Shown here in pieces: positions 53,508-62,306 of a DNA stretch of 64,000 nt. Origin of the DNA: an uncultured Clostridia bacterium. GTDB taxonomy: Bacteria; Bacillota; Clostridia; Christensenellales; Aristaeellaceae. The notes below the pieces were generated by a model, which had not been told where the DNA came from, ran no database searches, and was given only the letters and a program-made list of their open reading frames with translations. Location: NCBI GenBank assembly GCA_947631405.1, contig CANRLC010000006.1, positions 1 to 64,000 on the forward strand, given 5' to 3'. Numbering within the stretch: the stretch's first letter is position 1; each line of letters opens with the position of its first letter. Position numbers and translations under genes: made by a program.

Positions 53508-54137
53508 ATGGCGGGGCGAAAAAGAAAGCGGCGCGGCGCGTTGGCCGCGCTGATGGACGGCCTGCTCACGCTGGTGGACAGGCTGTGCGAGGGCGTGGGC
53601 GCGCTGGCCGCCGCGCTGGGTCGGGCGTTGCTCGCCTTGCTGCGGCTGATTGCGCGCGGGCTGCTCGCGCTCGTGCGGCTGCTGGCGCGCATCGCGGCGC
53701 TGCCGTTTCGCGCGATTGCGCGCGCGGCGGGCAGGCGGGCGGGTGCCGCGCGCCAGTGCGACCGGCTGACGGGCGAGGAGTTTGAGCGCTATGTGGCGCT
53801 CGTGCTGCGGGACAACGGCTTTCGGGACGTGGAATTGACGCGCGCCAGCGGCGATCAAGGCGTGGATATCCTCGCCGATCGCGAGGGGAAGCGCTACGCC
53901 ATCCAGTGCAAAAACTACGCGGGCGCGGTCGGCAACGCCGCCGTGCAGGAGGCCTACGCGGGCGCGCAGTTCTATGGCTGCGACGTCGCGGCGGTGATCT
54001 GCCCCGGCGATTTCACCCCGGCCGCGCGCGAGCTGGCGCGCGCCACGGGCGTGCGGCTGTGGGACGGGCGGCGGCTGACGCACATGATGCGCGTGAGCGG
54101 GCGCAGGCCCCGAGAAGGGAAACTGAAAAAAGAGTAG
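53508..54137 (+). CDS. Mrr-like restriction-endonuclease-fold protein
   Basis: A 209-aa protein. Residues ~10-80 are a run of leucine, alanine and arginine that could form an amphipathic or membrane-associated helix bundle. The C-terminal domain is an Mrr-type nuclease fold: LTGEEFERYVALVLRDNGF, then GDQGVDI with the catalytic D and AIQCKNY with the Q-X-K, followed by VQEAYAGAQFYGCD. Such stand-alone Mrr-like proteins have unclear roles, possibly DNA or RNA cleavage under stress. ATG 53508 lies four bases after ispDF. Confidence 0.8.
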   Translation: MAGRKRKRRGALAALMDGLLTLVDRLCEGVGALAAALGRALLALLRLIARGLLALVRLLARIAALPFRAIARAAGRRAGAARQCDRLTGEEFERYVALVLRDNGFRDVELTRASGDQGVDILADREGKRYAIQCKNYAGAVGNAAVQEAYAGAQFYGCDVAAVICPGDFTPAARELARATGVRLWDGRRLTHMMRVSGRRPREGKLKKE

Positions 54138-54180
54138 AAGGGAAGACAAAGACGATCTAAAAACCGGCATACGCGCGCCG

Positions 54181-54213
54181 CGCCCTCTTTTCGGCAGAGA
54201 AGAGGGCGTTTTT
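54181..54213 (+). terminator. Terminator of the 49741-54137 operon
   Basis: CGCCCTCTT (54181-54189) pairs perfectly with AAGAGGGCG (54200-54208), followed by five T. Confidence 0.87.
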
Positions 54214-54307
54214 GCGTCCTTTCCGCGCGGATAAACGCTCAAGCGCGCGCATAACGCGCGTCCCCGGCGTATATATATGGAGCATGAGGACAAGGAGGGA
54301 ACGCACG

Positions 54308-55447
54308 GTGAAACGCTCGATCTTTACGCTGCTGTTGGCGCTGCTGCTGGCGCTGCCGCTCGCCGCCCCGGCGCAGGAGACGCCGCGCATTTGCGTCTAC
54401 GTCGCGCGGGACGCGATGCCGCGCGAAACGGCGCTGCGGCTGATCGCGCTGGCGCGGCAGACGTATCCGCAGGCGGAGTGGGACGCGCTCTTTGAGGAGG
54501 ACGAGGGGCGAACGCTGCGCGAGATGGTGCTCGCGGACGAAGCGCCGCAGATCGCCCTGTGTGCGCCGGGGGAGGCGCTGCCGTGGGCGGAGGAAGGGCT
54601 GCTCGTGCCGCTGGAGGGCCGCGTGACCGGGCTTTCTCGCATGCAGCCGGAGGTGGTGGACGCCTGCGTCGCGGACGAGACGCTCTACGTCGCGCCGCTG
54701 CTGGCGCGCCACCGGCGCGTGGCGGTCAACGCGGGGATGCTGCGCGCGCTGGGGCTGGAGCACCTGCTCGACGGGCGGACGCACGGCGTGTGGCTGCCCT
54801 CCGAGGCGCTGCAGGCGGCGGAGGAGGCGTCGCTTGCGGGCGGCGCGGCGATGGACGTGTGGCTGTCCGACGGGGAGGACGCCGCCGCGCTCGAGGCGCT
54901 CTTGCAGGCGCTCTACGGCGGCGCGCTGCAGGAGGCGGACGGCGAGGCGATGGCCGACGCGCTCGGCTGGCTGCAAGACCTTGTTCAGGCCGGGATGGCC
55001 GGCGTGGCCGAAGACCGGCAGGCGGCGCTCGAGCGCTTTCTCTCGGGCGAAACGCTGCTCTTCATCGACTGGACGGACGCGGACGCCGAGGCTTGCCGCG
55101 AGGCGCTCTCCGGGATGGAGTGGACGGCGATGCCCTATCCCAGCGCGCAGGGCGTCACAGTGCGCTCCTTTGAGACGACGGGCGCGGCGGTCTTCGCCGG
55201 GCGGGACGCGCAGGCCTCGGCGCTGGCGCTGCAGGCGGTGGCGCTCTGGTCGCAGGACGAGCGATCCGGCGGCGCGCTGGGCGCGCGCGGGCTGTGGAAG
55301 GACGGCGCGGTGTGGCTGCGCGCGCCGGGCGGCACGCTGCGCAGCCTCTTCGCCGGGGCGGCGCGCGCGGCGCTCTTGGAGGGCGAGGATGCGGGTAGCG
55401 CGCTGCGCCGCGTGCGCGAGGTGATGCGGGCGGTCGAGGGAGGCTAA
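54308..55447 (+). CDS. Extracellular solute-binding-like protein (ABC sugar-type)
   Basis: A 379-aa protein with a signal peptide (MKRSIFTLLLALLLALPLAAPAQE) and no lipobox cysteine. The mature part has two-lobe binding-protein traits: ADEAPQIALCAPGEALPWAEEGLLVPLEG near residue 80 and FLSGETLLFIDWTDAD near 245. No permease or ATPase gene adjoins it, so the transporter partner is unknown. GTG 54308 follows AAGGAGG. Confidence 0.7.
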   Translation: MKRSIFTLLLALLLALPLAAPAQETPRICVYVARDAMPRETALRLIALARQTYPQAEWDALFEEDEGRTLREMVLADEAPQIALCAPGEALPWAEEGLLVPLEGRVTGLSRMQPEVVDACVADETLYVAPLLARHRRVAVNAGMLRALGLEHLLDGRTHGVWLPSEALQAAEEASLAGGAAMDVWLSDGEDAAALEALLQALYGGALQEADGEAMADALGWLQDLVQAGMAGVAEDRQAALERFLSGETLLFIDWTDADAEACREALSGMEWTAMPYPSAQGVTVRSFETTGAAVFAGRDAQASALALQAVALWSQDERSGGALGARGLWKDGAVWLRAPGGTLRSLFAGAARAALLEGEDAGSALRRVREVMRAVEGG

Positions 55448-55476
55448 AAAAGGCGGGAAAGGCGCGCAAGTTTTTC

Positions 55477-55505
55477 TTGCCAAATGCGCTTTGGGATGGT
55501 ATAAT
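55477..55505 (+). promoter_or_regulatory. Promoter of rplS
   Basis: TTGCCA (55477-55482), 17-bp spacer, TATAAT (55500-55505). Confidence 0.8.
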
Positions 55506-55511
55506 GTTCTC

Positions 55512-55575
55512 CGTGTGAAAACGGGCGGTCCGCTGACGGCGAAGTCCTGCCGGTCATGAACGCCTATGAGGAAAG
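55512..55575 (+). ncRNA. Probable L19 leader RNA
   Basis: The rplS leader folds as an outer GGCG/CGCC stem enclosing a CGGC/GCCG hairpin, upstream of AGGAAAGGAG. Position and size fit the L19 ribosomal-protein leader of Bacillota, thought to mediate feedback by L19. The match was judged by position and folding only. Confidence 0.5.
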
Positions 55576-55587
55576 GAGAAATCGACC

Positions 55588-55929
55588 ATGAGCGAGATCA
55601 TCCGTGCGATCGAGAGCGAACAGCTCAAGAAGGATCTTCCCAAGTTCAGCGTGGGCGACACCCTGCGCGTGATGGTGAAGGTCGTCGAAGGCGAGCGCGA
55701 GCGTCTGCAGGCCTTTGAGGGCATCTGCATCGCGAAGCGCAACGGCAGCGTGCGCGAGACCTTCACGCTTCGCCGCGTTTCCTACGGCATCGGCGTGGAG
55801 CGCACCTTCCCGCTTCATTCCCCGCGTCTGGACAAGATCACCGTCCTGCGCCGCGGCAAGGTTCGCCGCGCGAAGCTGTACTATCTGCGCAATCTGTCCG
55901 GCAAGGCCGCCAAGATCAAGGAGAAGTAA
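55588..55929 (+). CDS. rplS: 50S ribosomal protein L19
   Basis: A 113-aa ribosomal protein; [58 protein letters not shown] is unmistakable. It sits at the 30S-50S interface. Own promoter, leader and terminator; ylqF, rnhB and yraN follow, as they do in many Bacillota. Confidence 0.97.
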   Translation: MSEIIRAIESEQLKKDLPKFSVGDTLRVMVKVVEGERERLQAFEGICIAKRNGSVRETFTLRRVSYGIGVERTFPLHSPRLDKITVLRRGKVRRAKLYYLRNLSGKAAKIKEK

Positions 55930-55941
55930 GCTGCTTTCACA

Positions 55942-55980
55942 GGGAGGCCTGCGGCATGTCCGCGGCCTCCCATTCTTTAT
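55942..55980 (+). terminator. Terminator behind rplS
   Basis: GGGAGGCC-TGCGG pairs with CCGC-GGCCTCCC (55942-55971), followed by ATTCTTTAT. The short weak T tract suggests partial read-through into ylqF. Confidence 0.7.
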
Positions 55981-55997
55981 ATCGGTGAGAAAGGCGG

Positions 55998-56921
55998 GTG
56001 AGCGCGATGGATGAGAGCGTCCTCCTGCGCGCGCAGGATCAGAAGATCAACTGGTACCCCGGGCACATGGCGCGCGCGCGGCGCCTGCTCGCCGAGCAGC
56101 TCTCGCGCGTGGACGCCGTGGTCGAGCTGTGCGACGCGCGCATCCCGCGCGCCAGCCGCAACCCCGATCTGGACGCGCTGCTTTCGGGCAAGCCGCGCCT
56201 GCTCGTGCTGTGCAAGGCCGACCTCGCCGAGGAGGGCGTCACCCGCGCGTGGCTGCGCCATTTCAAAGCGCAGGGCGTGCCGTGCATGAGCTTTGACGCC
56301 GCGCGCGGCCGGGCCAAGGACGTGCTGCCGCGCATCGAGGCGCTCGCCGCGGAGGCGGTCGCGCGCATGGCGCAGCGCGGCGCGCGCAAGACCGTGCGCG
56401 CGATGGTCGTGGGCGTGCCGAACGTGGGCAAATCGACGTTCGTCAACCGCTTGTGCGGCGCGACGGTTGCGCGCACCGGGGATAAGCCCGGCGTGACCCG
56501 CGCCAACCAGTGGGCGCGCGTGACGCCGTATCTGGAGCTGCTTGACACCCCCGGGCTGCTCTGGCCCAAGCTGGACGACCAGCGGGACGCCCGCGCGCTC
56601 GCGTTCGTGGGCACGATCAACGACCGGATCGTCGATACGCAGATGCTCGCCATCGAGCTGCTGGAAACGCTGCTTGAGATCAAGCCGCAGGCGGCGCGCG
56701 ATCGCTTCCATCTAAAGGAGGCCGATGCGCGCGGCGCGGCTCTGCTGGAGGACGCCTGCCGCGGGCGCGGCTGGCTGCTGCCCGGCGGCGTCGCCGACAC
56801 CGACCGGGGCGCGGCGGTCATCCTCGACGAGTTCCGCGCGGGCAAGCTGGGCCGCGTGAGCCTGCAAAGGCCGCCGCAGCCGCAAGCGACGCAGGGCGAA
56901 AGCGAGGGCGGCAAGCTGTGA
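55998..56921 (+). CDS. ylqF: Ribosome biogenesis GTPase YlqF/RbgA
   Basis: A 307-aa circularly permuted GTPase needed for late 50S assembly. INWYPGHMARARRLL near residue 15 is typical; G4 CKAD comes first (near 75), then G1 GVPNVGKSTFVN near 140 and G3 DTPG near 182, confirming the permutation. GTG 55998 lies five bases after AAAGG; the ATG at 56007 is an alternative start. Confidence 0.93.
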   Translation: MSAMDESVLLRAQDQKINWYPGHMARARRLLAEQLSRVDAVVELCDARIPRASRNPDLDALLSGKPRLLVLCKADLAEEGVTRAWLRHFKAQGVPCMSFDAARGRAKDVLPRIEALAAEAVARMAQRGARKTVRAMVVGVPNVGKSTFVNRLCGATVARTGDKPGVTRANQWARVTPYLELLDTPGLLWPKLDDQRDARALAFVGTINDRIVDTQMLAIELLETLLEIKPQAARDRFHLKEADARGAALLEDACRGRGWLLPGGVADTDRGAAVILDEFRAGKLGRVSLQRPPQPQATQGESEGGKL

Positions 56922-57550
56922 AAAGGGATCACGAGGCGCGCCTTCGGGAGATCACGCGGACGGACAGCGCGCTGTGGGCTACGGGCACGGCGTTTGCGGG
57001 CATCGACGAGGCCGGGCGCGGGCCGCTGTGCGGCCCGGTGGCGGCGGCGTGCGTGGTGATGCCGCCCGAGCCGCTGCTGCTCTATGTGGACGACAGCAAG
57101 CGCGTGAGCGAAAAGCGGCGCGAGCAGCTCTACGAGCAGATCATGCAGACGGCGCTCTACGCGCGAGTGGAGCTGGCCTCCCCCGAGGAGATCGACCGGG
57201 TGAACATCCTAAACGCCACGAAGCGCGCGATGGCCGACGCCGCGCGCGGCGCGCCCTGCTCCCTCTATCTGGTGGACGCCATCGACCGCCTCGACGTGCC
57301 GGGCGAGGTGCGCGGCATCGTCCACGGGGACGCGCTGTGCTACTCGATCGCGGCGGCGTCCATTCTGGCGAAGGTGACGCGCGACCGGCTGATGCGCGAG
57401 GCCGACGCGCTCTACCCGCAATACGGCTTCGCGCGCAACAAGGGCTACGGCACGGCGGAGCACATCGCCGCGCTGCGCGCCTACGGGCCGTGCCCCATCC
57501 ACCGCAGGACGTTCATCGGCCACTTTGTGGACGCGGACGGGGCCAGATGA
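56918..57550 (+). CDS. rnhB: Ribonuclease HII
   Basis: A 210-aa enzyme removing ribonucleotides from DNA. GIDEAGRGPLCGPVAAACV near residue 28 is the active-site motif (D, E), with DDSKRVSEKRRE and the later acidic LVDAID and HGDALCYSIAAASILAKVTRD. GTG start overlaps the ylqF stop (GTGA). Confidence 0.95.
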   Translation: MKRDHEARLREITRTDSALWATGTAFAGIDEAGRGPLCGPVAAACVVMPPEPLLLYVDDSKRVSEKRREQLYEQIMQTALYARVELASPEEIDRVNILNATKRAMADAARGAPCSLYLVDAIDRLDVPGEVRGIVHGDALCYSIAAASILAKVTRDRLMREADALYPQYGFARNKGYGTAEHIAALRAYGPCPIHRRTFIGHFVDADGAR

Positions 57551-57915
57551 TGGACGGGCGACGGCAGGCCCGCGCGCTGGGCGCGCTGGGCGAGGTGCGC
57601 GCCGAGCAGCTCTTGCTGGAGCGCGGCATGGAGATCCTGGCGCGCAACGCGCGCGTGGGCGGCGCGGAGATCGACCTGATCGCCCGGGACGGCCAGACCG
57701 TCGTGTTCGTGGAGGTCAAGACGCGCAGCCGCGGCGCGCCGGGGCGCGAGGCCGTCACCGCCGCCAAGCGGCGGCGCATCAGCCGCGGGGCGCTCGCCTA
57801 TCTGGCCGAAAACGGCCTGCTGGGCGCGCCCGCCCGATTCGACGTGATCGAGGTGCAGGGCGCGCGGGCGACGCACCTCATCGACGCCTTCCCCTACGAG
57901 GGGCCGGCGTATTGA
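57547..57915 (+). CDS. YraN family (UPF0102) putative endonuclease
   Basis: A 122-aa protein with the RecB-like nuclease fold: GEVRAEQLLLERGMEILARNAR, then GGAEIDLIARDGQTVVFVEVKTRS containing E, D and E-X-K. It usually neighbours rnhB and is thought to act on branched DNA or recombination intermediates, without proof. Overlaps rnhB by four bases. Confidence 0.88.
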   Translation: MMDGRRQARALGALGEVRAEQLLLERGMEILARNARVGGAEIDLIARDGQTVVFVEVKTRSRGAPGREAVTAAKRRRISRGALAYLAENGLLGAPARFDVIEVQGARATHLIDAFPYEGPAY

Positions 57916-57954
57916 CCGGACGCCGCGCGCAAAACGGGGCAACGGAGGCAATTC

Positions 57955-60900
57955 ATGAAGAGCATCAGGCGCAGGCGCGTCGCCGCCGTGACGGCGCTGC
58001 TCCTGCTGGCGCTGGCCGTGCTGGCCGTGCGGCCCATGCGCCGCGGGCAGGAGGCGGCGAGCGAGGGCAACCTCATCCGCAACGGCGACTTTTCCGCCGT
58101 CACAAACGGCATGCCCGACGAGTGGAACACGGGCATGTGGGTGACGTCGGCGGGCGCGTCGTATCTGGAGGCGGCGACGCTGCCGGACGGCACGACGGCC
58201 GCGCTGGTCGAAAACGCCGCCCGCAACGACGCGCGCTTTGAGCAGACCGTCGCCGTGCAGCCGAACACGACCTACCGCCTGAGCGCGCGCGTGTGCGCCG
58301 AGGGCTGCGAGGAAGGCCGCGTCGGCGCGAACGTCTCCTTTCTGGGCATCTATGGGACGAGCGAGTGCGCCTACGACACGGACGGCGCGTTCACGACGCT
58401 GACGCTCTACGCGCGCACCGGGTCGGATCAGCACGAGGCGACGGTCTGCGCGCGGGTGGGCGGCTACGGCTCCGAGGCGCAGGGCAAGGCGTGGTTCACC
58501 GACGTGGAATTGACGGCGACCGACGACGTGCCCATCGGCGCGCAGGTGCTTAGCATCGCGCCGCAGGAACCCGCCCGGGACTCCGCCGAGGAGGCGGAGG
58601 AGGGCGCTGCGCCGTCCTTGACCATCCCGGCGCTGCTGATCGCGGCGGCCGTCTATCTGGCGATCGCGTGGGCGATCGCCTCCGGCGCGCTGCGCGCGGG
58701 CGCAAGGGAGAACCTCGACCCGCGCCGGGGCTGGCGCGGCGAGCTGGCCGCGCTGCTGGCCGCGGCGGGCGCGCTGCGCGTGGCGCTGGCCTTCGCCGTG
58801 GAGGGCTACGGCGTGGACATGGGCTGCTTCACCGCGTGGGCGATGCGCATGGCCGAGGTCGGCCCGCGGGGCTTCTATGAGAGCGGCTATTTCTGCGATT
58901 ACCCGCCCGCCTACATGCTCGTACTGGGGCTGTTCGGCGCGGCGGCGAATCTCTTCGGCTTCCCGCTGACGGGCGCGCTCGGGCAGGGCCTGCTCAAGCT
59001 GACGCCCATCGTCTGCGATCTGCTGCTGGCCGCCGTCGTGTTTGCCGTCGCCTCCCGCGAGGCGGGCAGGCGGCCCGCGCTGGGCATCGCCGCGCTGATC
59101 GCGGCCAACCCCGCGTTCATCGTCGCCGGGAGCTGCTGGGGGCAGATCGACGCGCTGCTGGCCGTGATGCTGTGCCTGATGCTGCTGCTCGCCCGCGAGG
59201 GAAAGTGGCACGCCGCCATCCCGCTCTTCGCGCTCGCCGTGCTGGCCAAGCCGCAGGCGGGCCTGCTCGCGCCGCTGGGCGTCGCGGCGCTCATCCGCGC
59301 GCTCATGCGCGGCGACCGGGCGCGCTCGGGCAAGTCCATCCTCACGGGCATCGGCGTCGCGCTGGCGCTGACGCTCGCCGTCGTGCTGCCCTTCGCGCTG
59401 CCGCAAAACCCCGTGACGTGGCTCATCGACCTGTATGGGCGCACGCTCTTCGGCTACAAATACGCGACGCTCTCCACCGGCAACCTCATGTTCCTGCTGG
59501 GCGGGAACTGGGTCGAGACCGACACGGCGCTCCTCGGCGGGATCACCTACGGACAGATCGGCGCGGCGATGATGGCGCTCTCGTTCGCGGCGGGCATCGC
59601 CGTGTACCTGCTGGGGCAGGGGAACGGGCGGCTGATGCTCGCCAGCGCCGTGACGATGCAGGGCGTCTTCGCGCTCGGCTCGATGATGCACGAGCGCTAC
59701 ATCCTGCCCGCGCTGGCGCTGCTGCTGCTCGCCTATGTGGAGACGGGCGACGCGCGGCTGCTGCTCTCCTGCGTGATCGCCAGCGCCGCCGCCGCCGTCA
59801 ACATCGGCGTCGTGCTCGCCTACGATTACCTGATCGACCCCAACCTCTGGCTGGGCTACCTGATCTCCATCGCACAGCTCGCCGCGCTGGCGCTCACGCT
59901 CTACACCGCCGCGCGGCTCTCGCTGGGCGGGCAGGTCGTGCGCCTGAAGGCGCGCGCGCCGAGGGCGGAGCAGAGCGCGGCGCATGGCGGCGAAGCGCCG
60001 GTGGACGCGCGCGAGGCGCGCATGCGGGACGAGCTGCTCGCGCCCCGCGAATACCGCCTGCGCCTGACCCGGCGCGACTGGGCGGCGATGCTGGGCATCA
60101 CCGCCGTGTACGCCGTGGTGGCCTTCTGGGGGCTGGGCGCGACGCGCGCGCCGCAGGGCGGCTGCACCTCCACCGCCGAGGGCGAGACGGTCGTCTTCGA
60201 TCTGGGCGAGCGGCGCGAGGACTTCCACATCTACTATTACGGCGGCGTCTCCTACGCAGGCTTCACCGTCGCCGCCTCCGACGACGGGGAGGACTACGGC
60301 CAGCAGACCGAGGCATACATGGCGCAGGGCGAGTGCTACAAGTGGATGGCCGTGCGCACGCCGCTCTTCGATCAGGAGGGCGAGGTGCAGGGCGTCACCG
60401 GGTCGATGCTTGATTTCTCCGGCCGGTACGTCTCCCTCACCTTTAAGGACGCGGGCGTGGCGCTCTGGGAGGTCGCCTTTGTGGACGGCGCGGGCCACGC
60501 GCTGCCCGTCGTGAGCGCGCGCATCTACGGCGGCCTCGAGGGGCGCATGGGCGACCCCATGGCGCTCGTGGACGAGCAGGACACCGTGCCCGACAAGCCG
60601 TCTTATCTCAACAGCATGTACTTCGACGAGGTCTACCACGCGCGCACCGGCTACGAGCACGCGCACGCGCAGTACACCTACGAGACGACGCACCCGCCGC
60701 TTGGCAAGGTGTTCATGAGCTGGTGCATCCGGCTGATGGGCATGACGCCGTTCGCGTGGCGCTTCGCCGGGGCGCTGGCGGGCGTGCTGATGCTGCCCGC
60801 ACTCTACCTGCTCGCCAGACAGCTCTTCGGCCGCACGCGCTGGGCGGCGCTCAGCACGCTGCTGCTGGCGGCGGACTGCATGCACTACACGCAGACGCGC

Positions 60901-61914
60901 ATCGCGACGATCGACTCGTTCCCGGTGCTGTTCATCCTGCTGATGTTCTTCTTCATGCTGCGCTGGACGCAGATGAGCTTCTTCCACCAGAAGCTCTCGT
61001 ACACGTTCGTGCCGCTGGCGCTGTCGGGTCTGAGCATGGGGCTGGCCATCGCCAGCAAGTGGATCGGCGTCTACTGCGCGGTCGGGCTGGCGCTGTTCTT
61101 CTTCGCGCGGATGGCCGCGCTCTGGCGGCAGAGCGTCTACGCGCAGCGCCACCGCAAGGAGAACGCGGCCTTCGCCCGCGCCGCCGACGCCTTCCCGCGC
61201 AATGCCGCGCTCACGCTGGCCGCGTGCGTCGCGTTCTTTGTGATCGTGCCGCTTGCCGTCTACTGCGCGAGCTACATCCCCTACCTGCGCGCCTACGGGC
61301 CGGTGAAACTCAATGCGCAGACCTTTGAGCGCATCTGGCACGCGCAGCTGACCATGTACAACTACCACCACAATCTGGTGGCGACGCACACCTTCGCCTC
61401 CCCGTGGTACGAGTGGCCGGTCATCGCCAAGCCGATCTGGTATTACAGCACGCCGTATTCCGCGCCGGGCAAGTTCTCCACGATCATGAGCTTCGGCAAC
61501 CCCGCCGTCTGGTGGACGGGGCTGGCGGGCATCGTGCTCGTGCTGCTGCGCAGCGCGCAGCGAAATGCGCTGCCCGCGCTGCGCGTGCTGCCCGTTCGCG
61601 GCGACGCGCTGGACGACGCCCTGCCGCTGATCGCCGTGGGCTTCCTCTCGGCATATCTGCCGTGGGTGCTGGTGCCTCGGCTCACGTTCATCTACCACTA
61701 CTTCGCCAGCGTGCCGTTCATCATTCTGGCGACGGTGCAGTGCCTGCGCTACGCCGAGCGCCGCGAACCGAAGGCCGCGCACATCGTGGCGCTCGCGCTG
61801 GGTGTCGCCTCGGTGGCGCTGTTCATCGCCTTCTATCCGCTGGCCTCCGGCGTCGAGGCGCCGATCGCGTGGTTTAACGCGATGAACTGGTTCAAGGGGT
61901 GGATGTATTACTAA
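57955..61914 (+). CDS. Giant GT-C glycosyltransferase: Gpi18-like plus PMT (GT39) fusion
   Basis: A 1319-aa membrane protein. After a signal-anchor (residues ~10-27) comes a lectin-like beta domain (~35-195, GNLIRNGDFSAVTNGMPDEWN), a Gpi18-like membrane half with GYGVDMGCFTAWA near 283 and MHERY near 578, a second soluble beta domain (~735-880), then a PMT half with MYFDEVYHARTGYEH...THPPLGKVFMSW near 885 and TRIATIDSFPVLFILLMFF near 982. PMT enzymes move a sugar from a polyprenyl-phosphate donor to protein or glycan. One polypeptide may thus perform two transfers. It follows yraN by 39 bp. Confidence 0.82.
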   Translation: MKSIRRRRVAAVTALLLLALAVLAVRPMRRGQEAASEGNLIRNGDFSAVTNGMPDEWNTGMWVTSAGASYLEAATLPDGTTAALVENAARNDARFEQTVAVQPNTTYRLSARVCAEGCEEGRVGANVSFLGIYGTSECAYDTDGAFTTLTLYARTGSDQHEATVCARVGGYGSEAQGKAWFTDVELTATDDVPIGAQVLSIAPQEPARDSAEEAEEGAAPSLTIPALLIAAAVYLAIAWAIASGALRAGARENLDPRRGWRGELAALLAAAGALRVALAFAVEGYGVDMGCFTAWAMRMAEVGPRGFYESGYFCDYPPAYMLVLGLFGAAANLFGFPLTGALGQGLLKLTPIVCDLLLAAVVFAVASREAGRRPALGIAALIAANPAFIVAGSCWGQIDALLAVMLCLMLLLAREGKWHAAIPLFALAVLAKPQAGLLAPLGVAALIRALMRGDRARSGKSILTGIGVALALTLAVVLPFALPQNPVTWLIDLYGRTLFGYKYATLSTGNLMFLLGGNWVETDTALLGGITYGQIGAAMMALSFAAGIAVYLLGQGNGRLMLASAVTMQGVFALGSMMHERYILPALALLLLAYVETGDARLLLSCVIASAAAAVNIGVVLAYDYLIDPNLWLGYLISIAQLAALALTLYTAARLSLGGQVVRLKARAPRAEQSAAHGGEAPVDAREARMRDELLAPREYRLRLTRRDWAAMLGITAVYAVVAFWGLGATRAPQGGCTSTAEGETVVFDLGERREDFHIYYYGGVSYAGFTVAASDDGEDYGQQTEAYMAQGECYKWMAVRTPLFDQEGEVQGVTGSMLDFSGRYVSLTFKDAGVALWEVAFVDGAGHALPVVSARIYGGLEGRMGDPMALVDEQDTVPDKPSYLNSMYFDEVYHARTGYEHAHAQYTYETTHPPLGKVFMSWCIRLMGMTPFAWRFAGALAGVLMLPALYLLARQLFGRTRWAALSTLLLAADCMHYTQTRIATIDSFPVLFILLMFFFMLRWTQMSFFHQKLSYTFVPLALSGLSMGLAIASKWIGVYCAVGLALFFFARMAALWRQSVYAQRHRKENAAFARAADAFPRNAALTLAACVAFFVIVPLAVYCASYIPYLRAYGPVKLNAQTFERIWHAQLTMYNYHHNLVATHTFASPWYEWPVIAKPIWYYSTPYSAPGKFSTIMSFGNPAVWWTGLAGIVLVLLRSAQRNALPALRVLPVRGDALDDALPLIAVGFLSAYLPWVLVPRLTFIYHYFASVPFIILATVQCLRYAERREPKAAHIVALALGVASVALFIAFYPLASGVEAPIAWFNAMNWFKGWMYY

Positions 61915-61957
61915 TACTTTTCTCAGATAAAACCTTCCTATGGTGCGAAGCACAGGG

Positions 61958-62075
61958 TGGGGTCTGGGGACAATGTCCCCAGACAGGGTTTGGGGCGGTA
62001 GCCCCAACGTTCCCCGGCGCGTAGCGCCTACAAATGAGTAGCCCGGAAGCGAAGCGATCCCGGGCGGGTTCACCG
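61958..62075 (+). repeat. Dispersed multi-hairpin repeat, copy I
   Basis: Nearly identical to copies B and F: GTCTGGGGACA/TGTCCCCAGAC, GTTTGGGGC/GCCCCAAC, GGCGC-GTA-GCGCC and GCCCGG...CCGGGC hairpins. It is preceded by ATGGTGCGAAGCACA, the extra hairpin also found beside copy F. Lies behind the giant glycosyltransferase. Confidence 0.88.
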
Positions 62076-62139
62076 TGAATATGATTTGAGGATAGCATAA
62101 AGCTCAGGGCAAGAAACGCCCCGAGCGAGCGCAATCCCC

Positions 62140-62175
62140 AAAGACCTGCCGCACATGCGCGGCGGGTCTTTTTTT
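62140..62175 (+). terminator. Terminator
   Basis: AAAGACC-T-GCCGC pairs with GCGGC-G-GGTCTTT (62140-62171) and continues into seven T. It separates the glycosyltransferase and repeat I from the surface-protein gene. Confidence 0.85.
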
Positions 62176-62216
62176 GCCGAAAAGGCGAAAAGTTCAAAAA
62201 ACCTTTCTGGAAAGCC

Positions 62217-62247
62217 TTGACAAAAAACTACCGGGGGGGGGTATGAT
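62217..62247 (+). promoter_or_regulatory. Promoter with G9 tract in the spacer (phase-variable candidate)
   Basis: TTGACA (62217-62222) and TATGAT (62242-62247) are separated by 19 bp that end in nine consecutive G (62233-62241). Other promoters in this window have 17-bp spacers, so loss of two G would restore the optimum. Slippage in such tracts is a known way to switch surface genes. Confidence 0.72.
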
Positions 62248-62306
62248 GGTAGACGGATACGCATCGAAATCCAATGGCAAATTCACCATAAAGGAGACGG
62301 GGAAGC

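Noticed and set aside
57481-62073. 1530-aa minus-strand ORF
   Set aside because: Shadow of the giant glycosyltransferase and yraN. Its composition is histidine, arginine and glycine rich as expected of GC-rich antisense frames, it has no family resemblance, and it starts inside repeat copy I.
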